Assembly: GCA_937125455.1 (NCBI GenBank)
Contig: CAKZLK010000043.1
Coordinates: 248,001-312,000, forward strand
Direction: 5' to 3'
From: an uncultured Aequorivita sp.
GTDB lineage: Bacteria > Bacteroidota > Bacteroidia > Flavobacteriales > Flavobacteriaceae
DNA length: 64,000 nt
How positions within the stretch are numbered: position 1 is the stretch's first letter; each line of letters starts with the position of its first letter. Under the pieces are notes generated by a model. It searched no databases, was not told the origin of the DNA, and saw only the letters and a list, made by a program, of their open reading frames with translations. The translations under genes were made by a program, and so were the position numbers. Positions 24,950 through 33,585 of this stretch are shown here, piece after piece.

Positions 24950-27049
24950 TTACTTCAGAAATTGATAGGCTGCCAGCGCCACGACATAAGCAATGGCTGA
25001 CATTACAAATAATTGCCACATTGGCCATTTCCAGCTGTTAGTTTCCTTTTTTACAATTGCCAATGTACTCATACACTGCATTGCAAAAGCATAAAACAGC
25101 AACAATGAAACCCCACTTGCAAAATTGAAAAGCGGGCCTCCCAAAACGGGATTTATTTCTGCTGCCATTCTGTTTTTAATGGTTTCTTCTTGTTCACTTC
25201 CCACACTATAAATAGTTGCTAATGTTCCTACAAATACTTCTCGTGCAGCGAAAGAACTTACAATAGCAATTCCAATTTTCCAATCATAGCCCAAAGGTCT
25301 AACTACAGGTTCAATGGCATGGCCCACATGTCCAATATAGGAATGTTCCAATTTATAAGAATCCACATGCATTGCTAAATCTTCTTTAGAAAGATTTTGG
25401 GAAGCGTACTGCTTTTGAATAATTTCCTCTGCATTATTAAAATTCCCTGGACCATAAGAAGCCAAAACCCAAAGAATAATTGAAATTGCTAATATAATTT
25501 TTCCCGCACCAAAAACGAAAGCCTTAGTTTTTTCAACTACGGTAATCAATACGTTCTTTGGAAGGGGAAGTTTATAATTTGGCATTTCCACAACAAAGAA
25601 ACTTTTGGTTCTTATTTTAAGAATTTTATCTAACAAATACGCTGAAAAAATAGCCGCACCAAAACCTAAAACGTACATAAACATTAAGGTAAGGCCTTGC
25701 AAGCTAAAAATTCCCAAAACCCGATCATCGGGAATAACCAAGGAAATTATGATCAGATACACGGGTAAACGTGCAGAACACGTAGTGAAAGGAGTAACCA
25801 AAATAGTAATCAAGCGCTCCTTCCAATTTTCAATGTTTCGGGTGGCCATAATAGCGGGAATGGCGCACGCTGTTCCAGCCACTAAAGGCACAACACTCTT
25901 TCCACTCAAACCAAAACGACGCATCAATTTGTCCATTAAAAAAACAACGCGGCTCATATAGCCCGTTTCTTCCAAAATTGAAATAAAGAGAAAAAGAAAA
26001 GCGATCTGTGGGATAAAAATCACAATTCCACCCAATCCGGGAATAATTCCCTCAGAAATTAAGTTGGTAAAGTCTCCTGGTGGTAATGAAGTTTTGGACC
26101 ATTCACTTAGAGAAGCAAAGGTGCTGTCAATAAAATCCATCGGGTAAGCGCTCCAATCAAAAATAGCTTGAAAAATGAGCAACAGTATTCCGAAGAAAAT
26201 AACGTAGCCCCAAACTTTATGGGTCAATATTCGATCCAAGCGGCTTCTTAAATCTTTTGCGTTTGCAGTATCTATGTGAAGCGTTTCCTTTAAAGTTTCG
26301 TTGATAAACTTATAGCGCGCAACAGTTTCTTTTTGCTGAAGCCTTTTCAGGTTGCTTACGGATTCCGTTTGAAATGAAGCCACTCCTTTCAGATCATTTC
26401 TATTCAATGTTCCGAAATTCACGTCCTGTGTTATCACTAGCCAAAGCTTGTAAAGGTCCTGATTGGGAAATGCCTTTCGCAAACGATCAAAGTATTCTGG
26501 TGAAATGCTGGAAGCGTTCAGGCTTGGTTTCGTGGAAAGTTGATTGTAGTTTTCAATCAATTCCTTTAAATAATCAAAACCAAGATTTTTTCGCGAACTG
26601 ATGAGGGCGATTTTGGTCTTTAATTTTTCTTCAAGCAACGCAACATCAAGTGAAATTGCTTTCCGCTTCATCCTATCGGACATATTGATGGCAAGAATAG
26701 TAGGAATACCTAAATCCTTTATTTGTGTGAAAAGAAGCAGGTTTCGCTTAAGGTTTTCTATATCTGCAACCACTACTGCAACATCGGGAAAATCTTTGTC
26801 GTTTTTATTCAGAAGTAATTCTATAACAACATTTTCGTCAACTGAGGAAGCGTTCAAACTGTATGTCCCCGGCAAATCCAAAACGTGAACCTTGCATGCA
26901 CGACCAAATTTGCAAGTGCCTTGTTTCTTTTCAACAGTGATCCCAGGATAGTTTCCCACTTTTTGGTTCAGTCCCGTAAGCCGGTTAAACACAGAGGTTT
27001 TTCCGGTGTTGGGGTTTCCAATAAGTGCAACATTTATGTGTTTTGCCAT
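24950..27049 (-). CDS. feoB: Ferrous iron transport protein B
   Basis: 699-residue inner-membrane Fe2+ transporter. The N-terminal GTPase has G1 GNPNTGKT (residues 11-18), G3 DLPG (58-61) and G4 NMSD (122-125). After a helical GDI-like spacer come about nine membrane segments with the two Gate motifs, including VPLVAGTACAIPAIMATRNI with the conserved cysteine and SFAAREVFVGTLATIY. The length is slightly shorter than the E. coli protein (773). It lies 38 bp after feoA in one operon that ends with the small Cys-rich protein. Confidence 0.97.
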   Translation of the reverse strand: MAKHINVALIGNPNTGKTSVFNRLTGLNQKVGNYPGITVEKKQGTCKFGRACKVHVLDLPGTYSLNASSVDENVVIELLLNKNDKDFPDVAVVVADIENLKRNLLLFTQIKDLGIPTILAINMSDRMKRKAISLDVALLEEKLKTKIALISSRKNLGFDYLKELIENYNQLSTKPSLNASSISPEYFDRLRKAFPNQDLYKLWLVITQDVNFGTLNRNDLKGVASFQTESVSNLKRLQQKETVARYKFINETLKETLHIDTANAKDLRSRLDRILTHKVWGYVIFFGILLLIFQAIFDWSAYPMDFIDSTFASLSEWSKTSLPPGDFTNLISEGIIPGLGGIVIFIPQIAFLFLFISILEETGYMSRVVFLMDKLMRRFGLSGKSVVPLVAGTACAIPAIMATRNIENWKERLITILVTPFTTCSARLPVYLIIISLVIPDDRVLGIFSLQGLTLMFMYVLGFGAAIFSAYLLDKILKIRTKSFFVVEMPNYKLPLPKNVLITVVEKTKAFVFGAGKIILAISIILWVLASYGPGNFNNAEEIIQKQYASQNLSKEDLAMHVDSYKLEHSYIGHVGHAIEPVVRPLGYDWKIGIAIVSSFAAREVFVGTLATIYSVGSEQEETIKNRMAAEINPVLGGPLFNFASGVSLLLFYAFAMQCMSTLAIVKKETNSWKWPMWQLFVMSAIAYVVALAAYQFLK

Positions 27050-27087
27050 ACTTTGGCTCCACTCTGTATAGAGCAGATGTTTTTTTA

Positions 27088-27312
27088 TTATATCAGTTCA
27101 ATTTCAATCTTACTGGCTGTTTCTTTGCGAATTGCAAGGTGGCTCCCATTAATGTTTAGGTACAATGGATCATTAAATGGAGCTATTTGTACTAGGGTTA
27201 CTTCATTGCCAGGAAGACAGCCCATCTCCAAAAGCTTTAGCGGAACAACATCTACGGAAAACTCTTTGATGATGCCACGCTGCCCTTTTTTTAACGAAGC
27301 AATTGTAATCAT
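27088..27312 (-). CDS. feoA: Ferrous iron transport protein A
   Basis: 74-residue cytosolic SH3-like protein with the family core GIIKEFSVDVVPLKLLEMGCLPGNEVTLVQIAPFNDPLYL. FeoA is needed for FeoB-dependent Fe2+ uptake and is thought to bind FeoB. It is the first gene of the feoAB operon; a -7 promoter element and a palindrome resembling a metal-regulator box lie directly upstream. Confidence 0.93.
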   Translation of the reverse strand: MITIASLKKGQRGIIKEFSVDVVPLKLLEMGCLPGNEVTLVQIAPFNDPLYLNINGSHLAIRKETASKIEIELI

Positions 27313-27317
27313 TTTTA

Positions 27318-27334
27318 TTTAGATTGAATTTAAA
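27318..27334. promoter_or_regulatory. Putative DtxR-like operator of feoAB
   Basis: TTTAGATTGAATTTAAA is an inverted repeat around a central G with one mismatched base pair. It shares TTTAGATT with the box before mntR and sits just downstream of the feoA -7 element, where a repressor would block transcription. Confidence 0.5.
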
Positions 27335-27339
27335 CAAGG

Positions 27340-27347
27340 CAAAAGTA
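27340..27347 (-). promoter_or_regulatory. -7 element of the feoAB promoter
   Basis: Minus-strand TACTTTTG, identical to the -7 element of mntR, lies 28 bp before the feoA start codon and next to the palindrome at 27318-27334. Confidence 0.5.
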
Positions 27348-27417
27348 AAGGAAAAAAAGGACGTAGAGAAAGACCTTTCGAAATTTTTTGCCATTGAAAC
27401 TAGAGAGACTTATGGAA

Positions 27418-28083
27418 TCAATCTTCCCGCTCCAAAATTTTAATATCTGCTAATAATTTTTCAATAGATTCAGGATCTGTTCCGTCGTAAAAACCTCGTA
27501 TACGTTTCTTTTTATCAACCAATACAAAGTTTTCGGTGTGGACCAGGTCATTTTCTGAATAAGGAACATCTTTGGCTGCTAAGTAGGATTTTCTTGCAAG
27601 ATCGTAGATTTCTTTTTTATCGCCAGTCACCAAATTCCATTTGGCATCATCAACCCCTTTTTCTAAGGCATATTTTTTAAGTTGGGCAACAGTGTCAATT
27701 TCTGGAGTTACGCTATGTGAAAGTAGCATTACCTGATCATCATTTTTTAGTTTTTCCTGTATTTCTGCCATATGGCTTGTCATTATTGGACAAATGGTCT
27801 GACAAGTTGTGAAGAAAAAATCGGCAACATATATTTTATCCTTATAATCTTCCTGGGTAATGGTCTTTCCATTTTGATTGGTCAAACTAAAATCTGCAAT
27901 AGTGTGGTATTTTTTTACATACTGAAGCGTGGTGTCCACAAGCTCAGTTGAAACATCTGCAGGCTGATAGATTTTAAGCACTTCTTTCGGTTTCATTATC
28001 TGGTAAATAATTGTGATAATGATGATTGAAAGAATAAGAAAAAAAACTGCGAAAAATTTATATTTACTGAAAAAAGTAAGCAT
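27418..28083 (-). CDS. SCO1/SenC-family copper chaperone-like protein
   Basis: Membrane-anchored thioredoxin-fold protein that in its family delivers copper to the CuA site of cytochrome c oxidase. From the ATG at 28083 the protein (221 residues) begins with one membrane helix (FFAVFFLILSIIIITIIYQIM). The copper ligands are CQTIC in FFFTTCQTICPIMTSH and the late His in DLVHTENFVLVD. An upstream in-frame ATG would add 28 residues without family resemblance and spoil the anchor position, so it is rejected. It lies 105 bp from feoA, with the feo promoter in between. Confidence 0.9.
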   Translation of the reverse strand: MLTFFSKYKFFAVFFLILSIIIITIIYQIMKPKEVLKIYQPADVSTELVDTTLQYVKKYHTIADFSLTNQNGKTITQEDYKDKIYVADFFFTTCQTICPIMTSHMAEIQEKLKNDDQVMLLSHSVTPEIDTVAQLKKYALEKGVDDAKWNLVTGDKKEIYDLARKSYLAAKDVPYSENDLVHTENFVLVDKKKRIRGFYDGTDPESIEKLLADIKILERED

Positions 28084-28263
28084 TGCGTTAAATTTTAGAC
28101 TGAAAGTCCATATTTGGGTGCAAAAATAACGCCTAATAATATCAAAATGAATACATTTAACATCCAAATTTCATATTGAAATGAATTCTTGATTTATTGC
28201 TCTTTCAGTATTAAAAAAATTTGATCAATTTCTATAAAACCCTATTTAAAATAATTAAATCCA

Positions 28264-30195
28264 ATGAAAGTATTAGTACTCCCCTTTTTATTTTTAATTT
28301 CCTTTTTTTCCTTTTCGCAAAATTTTCGTTCGGAAGACATCAGCGAAGCTGAAGCTAAAGCCGCGACCGGTCTATTTACTACTGAACGCAACATGAACAC
28401 CGGCAATTATGATCTTAAATACGCGCGGTTAGAATTAAACGTAGATCCTTCTCAACCTTTTATTAGCGGGAAAGTCACTTCACATTTTGAAGCAAAGGAA
28501 AACATGAACGCCATTACCTTTGAACTTGTGGATAATATGACCGTTTCACAAGTAACACAAAGAGGCACACCGCTTTCCTTCACACAAAATAATAATGACG
28601 AAGTTGTAATCACTCTTCCTCAAATGCAAAATCAGGGTGTTTTAGACTCACTTTCCATAAGTTATTCCGGGAACCCAATAAGTTCAGGTTTTGGCTCTTT
28701 TGAAGTGGACACCCACGAAGGCGATCCAGTTATGTGGACTCTTTCGGAGCCTTTTGGCGCAAAAGCTTGGTGGCCGTGTAAACAGGATTTGATCGATAAA
28801 ATAGATATGATTGATGTTTATATTACCACCCCGCGTTTCAATCCTTCGAATGAAGAATATGTGGCAGTTTCCAACGGTTTAGAACTCGGACAAACAATAA
28901 ATGGAAGCAACAAAACAACGCATTACAGACATCAACATCCTATTCCTGCCTATTTGGTGGCCATAGCAGTTACAAACTATACCGTATATTCACATACCGT
29001 TGCTAACAATGGAAACCCTTTTGAGATTATAAATTATATATATCCTGAAGATCTTAGCTACGCACAATCCAGAACTCCTGTTACTGTAGATATTATGAAC
29101 CTTTATGCAGATCTGTTTGAACCTTATCCTTTTGCTGATGAAAAATACGGACATGCCGAATTTGGCTGGGGTGGCGGAATGGAACACACTACAGTTTCCT
29201 TTATGGGTGGACTTAGCCGCGGACTTATTGCCCACGAGCTTGGGCATCAATGGTTTGGAGACAAGGTAACTTGTGGAAGCTGGCAAGACATTTGGCTTAA
29301 TGAAGGTTTTGCTACGTATTTGGCCGGAATGGTAATCGAGAATCTTGATACCGAAGCAGATTTTAGGAGTTGGAAACAGGATCAAATTTCCTCTATAACG
29401 CAAGAAACAAATGGATCCGTTTATATTCCTGCCCAAGACACAACCTCAGTGAATAGAATTTTCAGCAGCAGACTTACCTATAATAAAGGCTCTATGGTTT
29501 TACATATGCTTAGAAAGAAATTAGGCGATGCTGTTTTCTTTCAAGGCCTAAAGGACTATTTGGCTGATCCTGCACTCGCTTATGGTTATGCAAAAACTGG
29601 AGATCTCATAAGAAATATGGAAACTGCCAGTGGCGAAGATCTTTCAGAATTTTTTAATGACTGGATTTACGGAGAAGGATACCCAAGATATACCATTCGT
29701 TGGAACCAAGCGAATGCGGGAAGCTTGAACATTGAAATATCTCAGTTCCAAAGCGATCCTTCCGTATCCTTTTTTGAAGTGCCTGTGCCACTGAGAATCT
29801 ATGGAACACAAGGCGAAACACTCGATGTTGTTTTGGACAATACGTTTGATGGACAGACTTTTCAGCCTGTCGTGCCATTCACGGTAAACGGCGTTCAGTT
29901 TGACCCAGAACACGATATTATTTCTAAAAACAATCAAGTTATTCTAGGTACAGATAATTTAGCTTTCGATCAGCAAATTGTTTTATATCCAAATCCAACT
30001 TCAGGTTTAATAAACCTTCACAAACCAAAAGCATTGCAAGTAGACCAAGTTCGTATATACAATGCTTTAGGACAACTGCTTTATTCAGAAAGCTTTTCGG
30101 AAACTATTGATATTTCAAGGTTTTCAAAAGGCATCTTGTTTTTTCAAATGGAAACTGCTCAAGGCGTTATCAATAAAACAATTATAAAAGAATAA
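28264..30195 (+). CDS. M1-family aminopeptidase with type IX secretion tail
   Basis: 643-residue exported zinc peptidase. Signal peptide (VLPFLFLISFFSFSQ), an N-terminal beta domain, then the gluzincin site H324-E325-x-x-H328 in AHELGHQWFGD with the third ligand E347 in WLNEGFATYL. The last 75 residues (LYPNPTSGLINLHK ... KTIIKE) form a type A C-terminal domain for the type IX secretion system, so the enzyme is exported across the outer membrane and probably anchored or released. The exopeptidase GxMEN motif appears as GGMEHTT, a His for Asn change worth noting. A good terminator follows. Confidence 0.93.
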   Translation: MKVLVLPFLFLISFFSFSQNFRSEDISEAEAKAATGLFTTERNMNTGNYDLKYARLELNVDPSQPFISGKVTSHFEAKENMNAITFELVDNMTVSQVTQRGTPLSFTQNNNDEVVITLPQMQNQGVLDSLSISYSGNPISSGFGSFEVDTHEGDPVMWTLSEPFGAKAWWPCKQDLIDKIDMIDVYITTPRFNPSNEEYVAVSNGLELGQTINGSNKTTHYRHQHPIPAYLVAIAVTNYTVYSHTVANNGNPFEIINYIYPEDLSYAQSRTPVTVDIMNLYADLFEPYPFADEKYGHAEFGWGGGMEHTTVSFMGGLSRGLIAHELGHQWFGDKVTCGSWQDIWLNEGFATYLAGMVIENLDTEADFRSWKQDQISSITQETNGSVYIPAQDTTSVNRIFSSRLTYNKGSMVLHMLRKKLGDAVFFQGLKDYLADPALAYGYAKTGDLIRNMETASGEDLSEFFNDWIYGEGYPRYTIRWNQANAGSLNIEISQFQSDPSVSFFEVPVPLRIYGTQGETLDVVLDNTFDGQTFQPVVPFTVNGVQFDPEHDIISKNNQVILGTDNLAFDQQIVLYPNPTSGLINLHKPKALQVDQVRIYNALGQLLYSESFSETIDISRFSKGILFFQMETAQGVINKTIIKE

Positions 30196-30230
30196 ATTTT
30201 TTAGAAGTTAAAAAATCAAAATAATTGATA

Positions 30231-30262
30231 AATAAGCGGGAACACTCCCGCTTATTTTTTTT
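30231..30262 (+). terminator. Terminator after the M1 peptidase
   Basis: AATAAGCGGG and CCCGCTTATT form a 10-bp stem with a short loop followed by a T-run. Confidence 0.88.
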
Positions 30263-30274
30263 GCAAGTTCTAAA

Positions 30275-30282
30275 AGGTTACT
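30275..30282 (+). promoter_or_regulatory. -7 element upstream of rseP
   Basis: TACTTTTG fits TAnnTTTG and lies about 110 bp before the rseP start, just after the preceding terminator. A TTTG ends 15 bp upstream. The leader then contains a 36-codon GTG-initiated frame that overlaps the rseP start as ATGA; whether it is translated is unclear. Confidence 0.4.
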
Positions 30283-30392
30283 TTTGTGCGATTTTTTGCC
30301 GAAACTGACACACTGGCAAGCAATATTATTTTAGGCTCGGTTTTGGAAATAAATGATTTAATCGAGACCATTAAAAACACATACAAGACACT

Positions 30393-31724
30393 ATGAGTCC
30401 ATTTTTTATAAAAACTATTCAGCTTCTTTTAAGTTTATCCTTATTGATCGTGCTTCACGAGTTGGGACATTTCATTCCTGCAAAAATTTTCAAAACCAGA
30501 GTTGAAAAATTCTACCTTTTCTTTGATGTGAAATTTTCACTTTTCAAAAAGAAAATTGGCGATACCGTATACGGAATTGGTTGGTTGCCTTTGGGAGGAT
30601 ATGTAAAGATATCTGGAATGATTGATGAAAGTATGGATAAGGAACAAATGGCGCAGCCACCACAACCGTGGGAGTTTCGCAGCAAGCCAGCTTGGCAACG
30701 CCTTATTATTATGCTTGGTGGTGTAACTGTAAATATTGTTTTAGGGTTTGTAATTTATATGGGAATTCTATATTTCTATGGAAGAAACATCACCACGAAC
30801 GAAGACATTCCGCAGGGTTTTTCGGTTACACAACAATTTAAAGAATACGGTTTTCGCGATGGCGACCATATTTTGACGGTAAATGGGGAACCATTGGATG
30901 ATGTGATGGAAATTAACCGTTACCTCTTTCTGCGCAATGTTTCAACCGTTGATGTTAAACACAACGATGGAACTTCAGAAACCATTTCGGTGCCAGAAGA
31001 TGCTGGAACCAAAATGTTCCAAAACGATACACACTTCCCGTTTGAACCTCGACGGTCTGCAACCATTGATACACTTCTTACTGATTATCCTGCTGCGAAG
31101 GCAGGCTTTCAAAAAGGCGATAAAATCGTTTCTGTTAATGGTCAGCCCGTACAGTACTATGATGAATTTCAGAATTTGGTAAATGAAAATTCAACTCGAG
31201 AAAACACAATTGTTGTAGCGCGAGGAAACCAACAAGATACTTTAAAAGTGACCCCAAATGCAGAAGGAAAAATTGGTGTAAATTCTTTTGGGAAGGATAT
31301 TGTTTCACAGATGGGAAACACCGAAATTAAATACTCTTTAGGAGAAAGTATTGTTGGTGGTTTCAGTTATGGTTATAATACTTTAAGGGACTATGTGAAA
31401 CAATTTAAATATGTTTTCACTAAAAAAGGAGCAACTCAGGTTGGTGGTTTTGGAGCCATTGGAAATTTATTCCCAGATGCCTGGAATTGGCAAAGTTTCT
31501 GGGCAACTACGGCCTTAATATCAATAATTCTTGCATTTATGAACATTCTACCAATTCCAGCTTTGGATGGTGGCCATGTAATGTTTCTTCTCTATGAAAT
31601 TGTAACAGGAAGAAAACCCAATGACAAGTTTATGGAATATGCACAAATGGTCGGTTTCTTTATTTTAATAGCACTAGTGCTATTCGCCAATGGGAACGAC
31701 ATTTATCGCTGGTTGTTTGAATGA
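30393..31724 (+). CDS. rseP: RIP metalloprotease RseP (site-2 protease)
   Basis: 443-residue intramembrane zinc protease. The active site H22-E23-L24-G25-H26 lies in the first membrane helix, two PDZ domains occupy about residues 125-290 (GFRDGDHILTVNGEPLDD and GFQKGDKIVSVNGQPV), and the third ligand D392 lies in ILPIPALDGGH near the C-terminus. RseP cleaves anti-sigma factors and remnant signal peptides. It is followed, after a terminator, by an ECF sigma factor gene with a membrane partner, a possible but unproven substrate. Confidence 0.95.
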   Translation: MSPFFIKTIQLLLSLSLLIVLHELGHFIPAKIFKTRVEKFYLFFDVKFSLFKKKIGDTVYGIGWLPLGGYVKISGMIDESMDKEQMAQPPQPWEFRSKPAWQRLIIMLGGVTVNIVLGFVIYMGILYFYGRNITTNEDIPQGFSVTQQFKEYGFRDGDHILTVNGEPLDDVMEINRYLFLRNVSTVDVKHNDGTSETISVPEDAGTKMFQNDTHFPFEPRRSATIDTLLTDYPAAKAGFQKGDKIVSVNGQPVQYYDEFQNLVNENSTRENTIVVARGNQQDTLKVTPNAEGKIGVNSFGKDIVSQMGNTEIKYSLGESIVGGFSYGYNTLRDYVKQFKYVFTKKGATQVGGFGAIGNLFPDAWNWQSFWATTALISIILAFMNILPIPALDGGHVMFLLYEIVTGRKPNDKFMEYAQMVGFFILIALVLFANGNDIYRWLFE

Positions 31725-31746
31725 TTAACTTACAGATTCCTTTTTT

Positions 31747-31785
31747 AAAAAAATACTTCAGAAAACAACTGAGGTATTTTTTTTA
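31747..31785 (+). terminator. Terminator after rseP
   Basis: AAAATACTTCAG and CTGAGGTATTTT pair with one G-T wobble around an eight-base loop, followed by a T-run. The remainder of the gap to 31,980 shows no gene. Confidence 0.8.
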
Positions 31786-31980
31786 ATTTTTTTTGATGAC
31801 ATGTCCCTCCCTTAATCGATGTGTTTAAAATGGCGAAGTTGAGTTTTCGGCTTTTGAACAATAAAATAGGTGATGGATTAGTTCCTTTAAACGAAAAAAA
31901 ATATCCATTTATCTTAAGTTGTTTAAAAAAATTAAAACGATTGCCGATAAATTGTATCTTTCTGTATTGTTTAAAGACCA

Positions 31981-32568
31981 ATGCAGAAAACAAAAACTCA
32001 AAAATTCAACGATTTGCCATTAAACAGAACAGTGGTGCTCATTAAAAAAAATGACGCTGCTACCTTAAAAGAATTGTATAAAACAAACTTTGCAAAAGTG
32101 AAGCGGTATGTTCTTAAAAACAATGGTGATGAGCAACAAGCGAAAGATGTATATCAAGAAGCATTTTTGGCAATGTGGCGGAATATTAAAGACGATAAAT
32201 TTTCTTCTGTAAGTGAAACTGCAATTAACGGATATATTTTTCAGATTGCAAAACACAAATGGTTAGATTATGTTCGGTCTGTGAAATATAAAAACACAAC
32301 ATTTATAAATCGGGAGATAGAATATGATGAACCCGAAACAGATGAAAACGAAGCACAAAACAGAAAAATCAAATTAATTATGGAATCACTCAGCAGTCTC
32401 GGTGAGCGTTGCCAGTTGCTATTGAAACTTTTCTATTTTGAACGAAAACCATTTAAAGAAATAGCCGAAATCATGGCTATGGACGAAGCCTCGGCCCGAA
32501 ATGCAAAATATCGTTGCCAAGAGCAATTAAAAAAATTGACCCAAATTATCCCCAATGGATCCAAATAA
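31981..32568 (+). CDS. ECF-type RNA polymerase sigma factor
   Basis: 195-residue sigma-70 family protein with region 2 (LYKTNFAKVKRYVLKNNGDEQQAKDVYQEAFLAMWRNI) and region 4 (LGERCQLLLKLFYFERKPFKEIAEIMAMDEASARNAKYRCQEQLKKL). No region 1 or 3, so it belongs to the extracytoplasmic-function group. The next gene overlaps its end by 14 bp and encodes a membrane protein of the anti-sigma layout, so the pair is a regulatory unit. Confidence 0.9.
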   Translation: MQKTKTQKFNDLPLNRTVVLIKKNDAATLKELYKTNFAKVKRYVLKNNGDEQQAKDVYQEAFLAMWRNIKDDKFSSVSETAINGYIFQIAKHKWLDYVRSVKYKNTTFINREIEYDEPETDENEAQNRKIKLIMESLSSLGERCQLLLKLFYFERKPFKEIAEIMAMDEASARNAKYRCQEQLKKLTQIIPNGSK

Positions 32569-33289
32569 AGAAATACAGAACAATCAGCAAAAACAAGAGA
32601 ACATAGATGCGTATTTGTTGAATAGACTAGATACAGATACACTAGCCGATTTCAAGAAACGAATGGAGCTGTTTCCAGAGTTTCGAGCCTTGGTTGAAGA
32701 GCAGCGGCTCTTGCTTAAAGGAGTTGAAGAACGCAACATGAAAAATTCTTTGGAAGAATTTCATACAGAAATCATAGAAGAACCAGAAAAAAAATCATTT
32801 TCAGTTGGATGGTGGGCACTAGCCGCTTCGTTTTTGATACTTATTTCGGTTAGTACCTGGGCAATTTTAATTACTGGAGATTCTCCCGAAAAGGTTTTTG
32901 CTGAAAACTTTAAACCAGATCCTGGACTCCCCACCACCATGGGTACTTCTTCTGATTATGAATTTTACTATGGCATGGTAAGCTACAAACGGAAGGAATA
33001 TGCTGATGCAATATCCCGTTGGGAAACAATTTATGCCGCTAATCCAGAGAATGACACCTTGGTTTATTTTTTAGGTGTTGCAAATTTGGCAAATGGCAAC
33101 GCGCGCCAAGCGGAAAAATATCTGCAATTGGCAAAACAAAAAACTGAAAGTGCTTTTCATGAGGATATACAATATTATTTGGCTTTGGCACTTTTAAAAG
33201 AAAACAAAATTAAAGAAGCCAAAGAAACTCTTGCCAAAAGCAAATCTCCTGAAAGTATTGTACTTCTTAAAGAAATTAATTCCTTATAG
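32555..33289 (+). CDS. Membrane protein with TPR domain, likely anti-sigma partner
   Basis: 244 residues: a cytosolic N-terminus of about 95 residues with the zinc-less anti-sigma-like NIDAYLLNRLDTDTLADFKKRMELFPEFRALVEEQRLLLKG, one membrane helix (WWALAASFLILISVSTWAILI), and a periplasmic part with TPR-like helices (YYGMVSYKRKEYADAISRWETIYAANPEN, FLGVANLANGNARQAEKYLQLA). It overlaps the sigma factor gene by 14 bp. The inferred role is to hold the sigma factor and sense an envelope signal through the TPR part. Confidence 0.75.
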   Translation: MDPNKEIQNNQQKQENIDAYLLNRLDTDTLADFKKRMELFPEFRALVEEQRLLLKGVEERNMKNSLEEFHTEIIEEPEKKSFSVGWWALAASFLILISVSTWAILITGDSPEKVFAENFKPDPGLPTTMGTSSDYEFYYGMVSYKRKEYADAISRWETIYAANPENDTLVYFLGVANLANGNARQAEKYLQLAKQKTESAFHEDIQYYLALALLKENKIKEAKETLAKSKSPESIVLLKEINSL

Positions 33290-33349
33290 TCTTTCCAAGA
33301 TTTTCATCATTTCGAAATATATAAAAAAATAAAATTCCCATAGTTTTAT

Positions 33350-33379
33350 TTTGACGGAATTAAAAAATAGGTATATTTG
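33350..33379 (+). promoter_or_regulatory. Consensus promoter of tRNA-Asn
   Basis: TTTG (33350-33353), an 18-bp spacer and TATATTTG (33372-33379) match the Bacteroidota -33/-7 consensus; the tRNA begins 19 bp downstream. Confidence 0.8.
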
Positions 33380-33397
33380 CAACCGCTAATGCAAAAT

Positions 33398-33471
33398 TCC
33401 TCCTTAGCTCAGTTGGTTAGAGCATCTGACTGTTAATCAGAGGGTCCTTGGTTCGAGCCCAAGAGGAGGAG
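33398..33471 (+). tRNA. tRNA-Asn (GTT)
   Basis: 74 nt fold as a full cloverleaf: acceptor TCCTCCT/AGGAGGA with discriminator G, D arm GCTC/GAGC, anticodon arm TCTGA-CTGTTAA-TCAGA (anticodon GTT), T arm CTTGG-TTCGAGC-CCAAG. The CCA end is not encoded. Its 3' half is the target of the integrated element that begins here. Confidence 0.97.
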
Positions 33472-33473
33472 CA
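33426..33473 (+). repeat. attL: 48-bp direct repeat in tRNA-Asn
   Basis: Starts CTGACTGTTAATCAGAGGGT in the anticodon arm and extends two bases past the tRNA end. An identical copy lies at 52314-52361. The two bound the integrated element. Confidence 0.93.
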
Positions 33474-33483
33474 GAATAACAAC

Positions 33484-33512
33484 AAGCCTTCACAGAAATG
33501 TGGAGGCTTTTC
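33484..33512 (+). terminator. Element-borne terminator behind tRNA-Asn
   Basis: AAGCCTTCACA and TGTGGAGGCTT pair with one G-T wobble around GAAA, followed by TTTCTGTTTTT. It replaces the native terminator, which is now beyond attR at 52363. Confidence 0.8.
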
Positions 33513-33521
33513 TGTTTTTAG

Positions 33522-33547
33522 CAGGTTAAACATAGGTTAAACATTTT
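33522..33547 (+). repeat. Left arm-type repeat (two AGGTTAAACAT units)
   Basis: A 26-bp sequence made of C, two tandem AGGTTAAACAT 11-mers and TTT. The same 26 bp, same orientation, occurs at 52180-52205 near the other end. Likely arm-binding sites of the integrase or its excisionase. Confidence 0.7.
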
Positions 33548-33585
33548 TAGTTTCTTTGTATTCTACAAATCAACTTTCCCACATT

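Noticed and set aside
30285-30395. 36-codon GTG-initiated frame overlapping the rseP start as ATGA
   Set aside because: The overlap is suggestive, but it lies in the likely 5' leader, has no known family, and a GTG start would fall next to the -7 element.
31745-32045. Short frames on both strands between rseP and the sigma factor
   Set aside because: They run through the terminator and into the sigma gene in other frames, with no plausible start.
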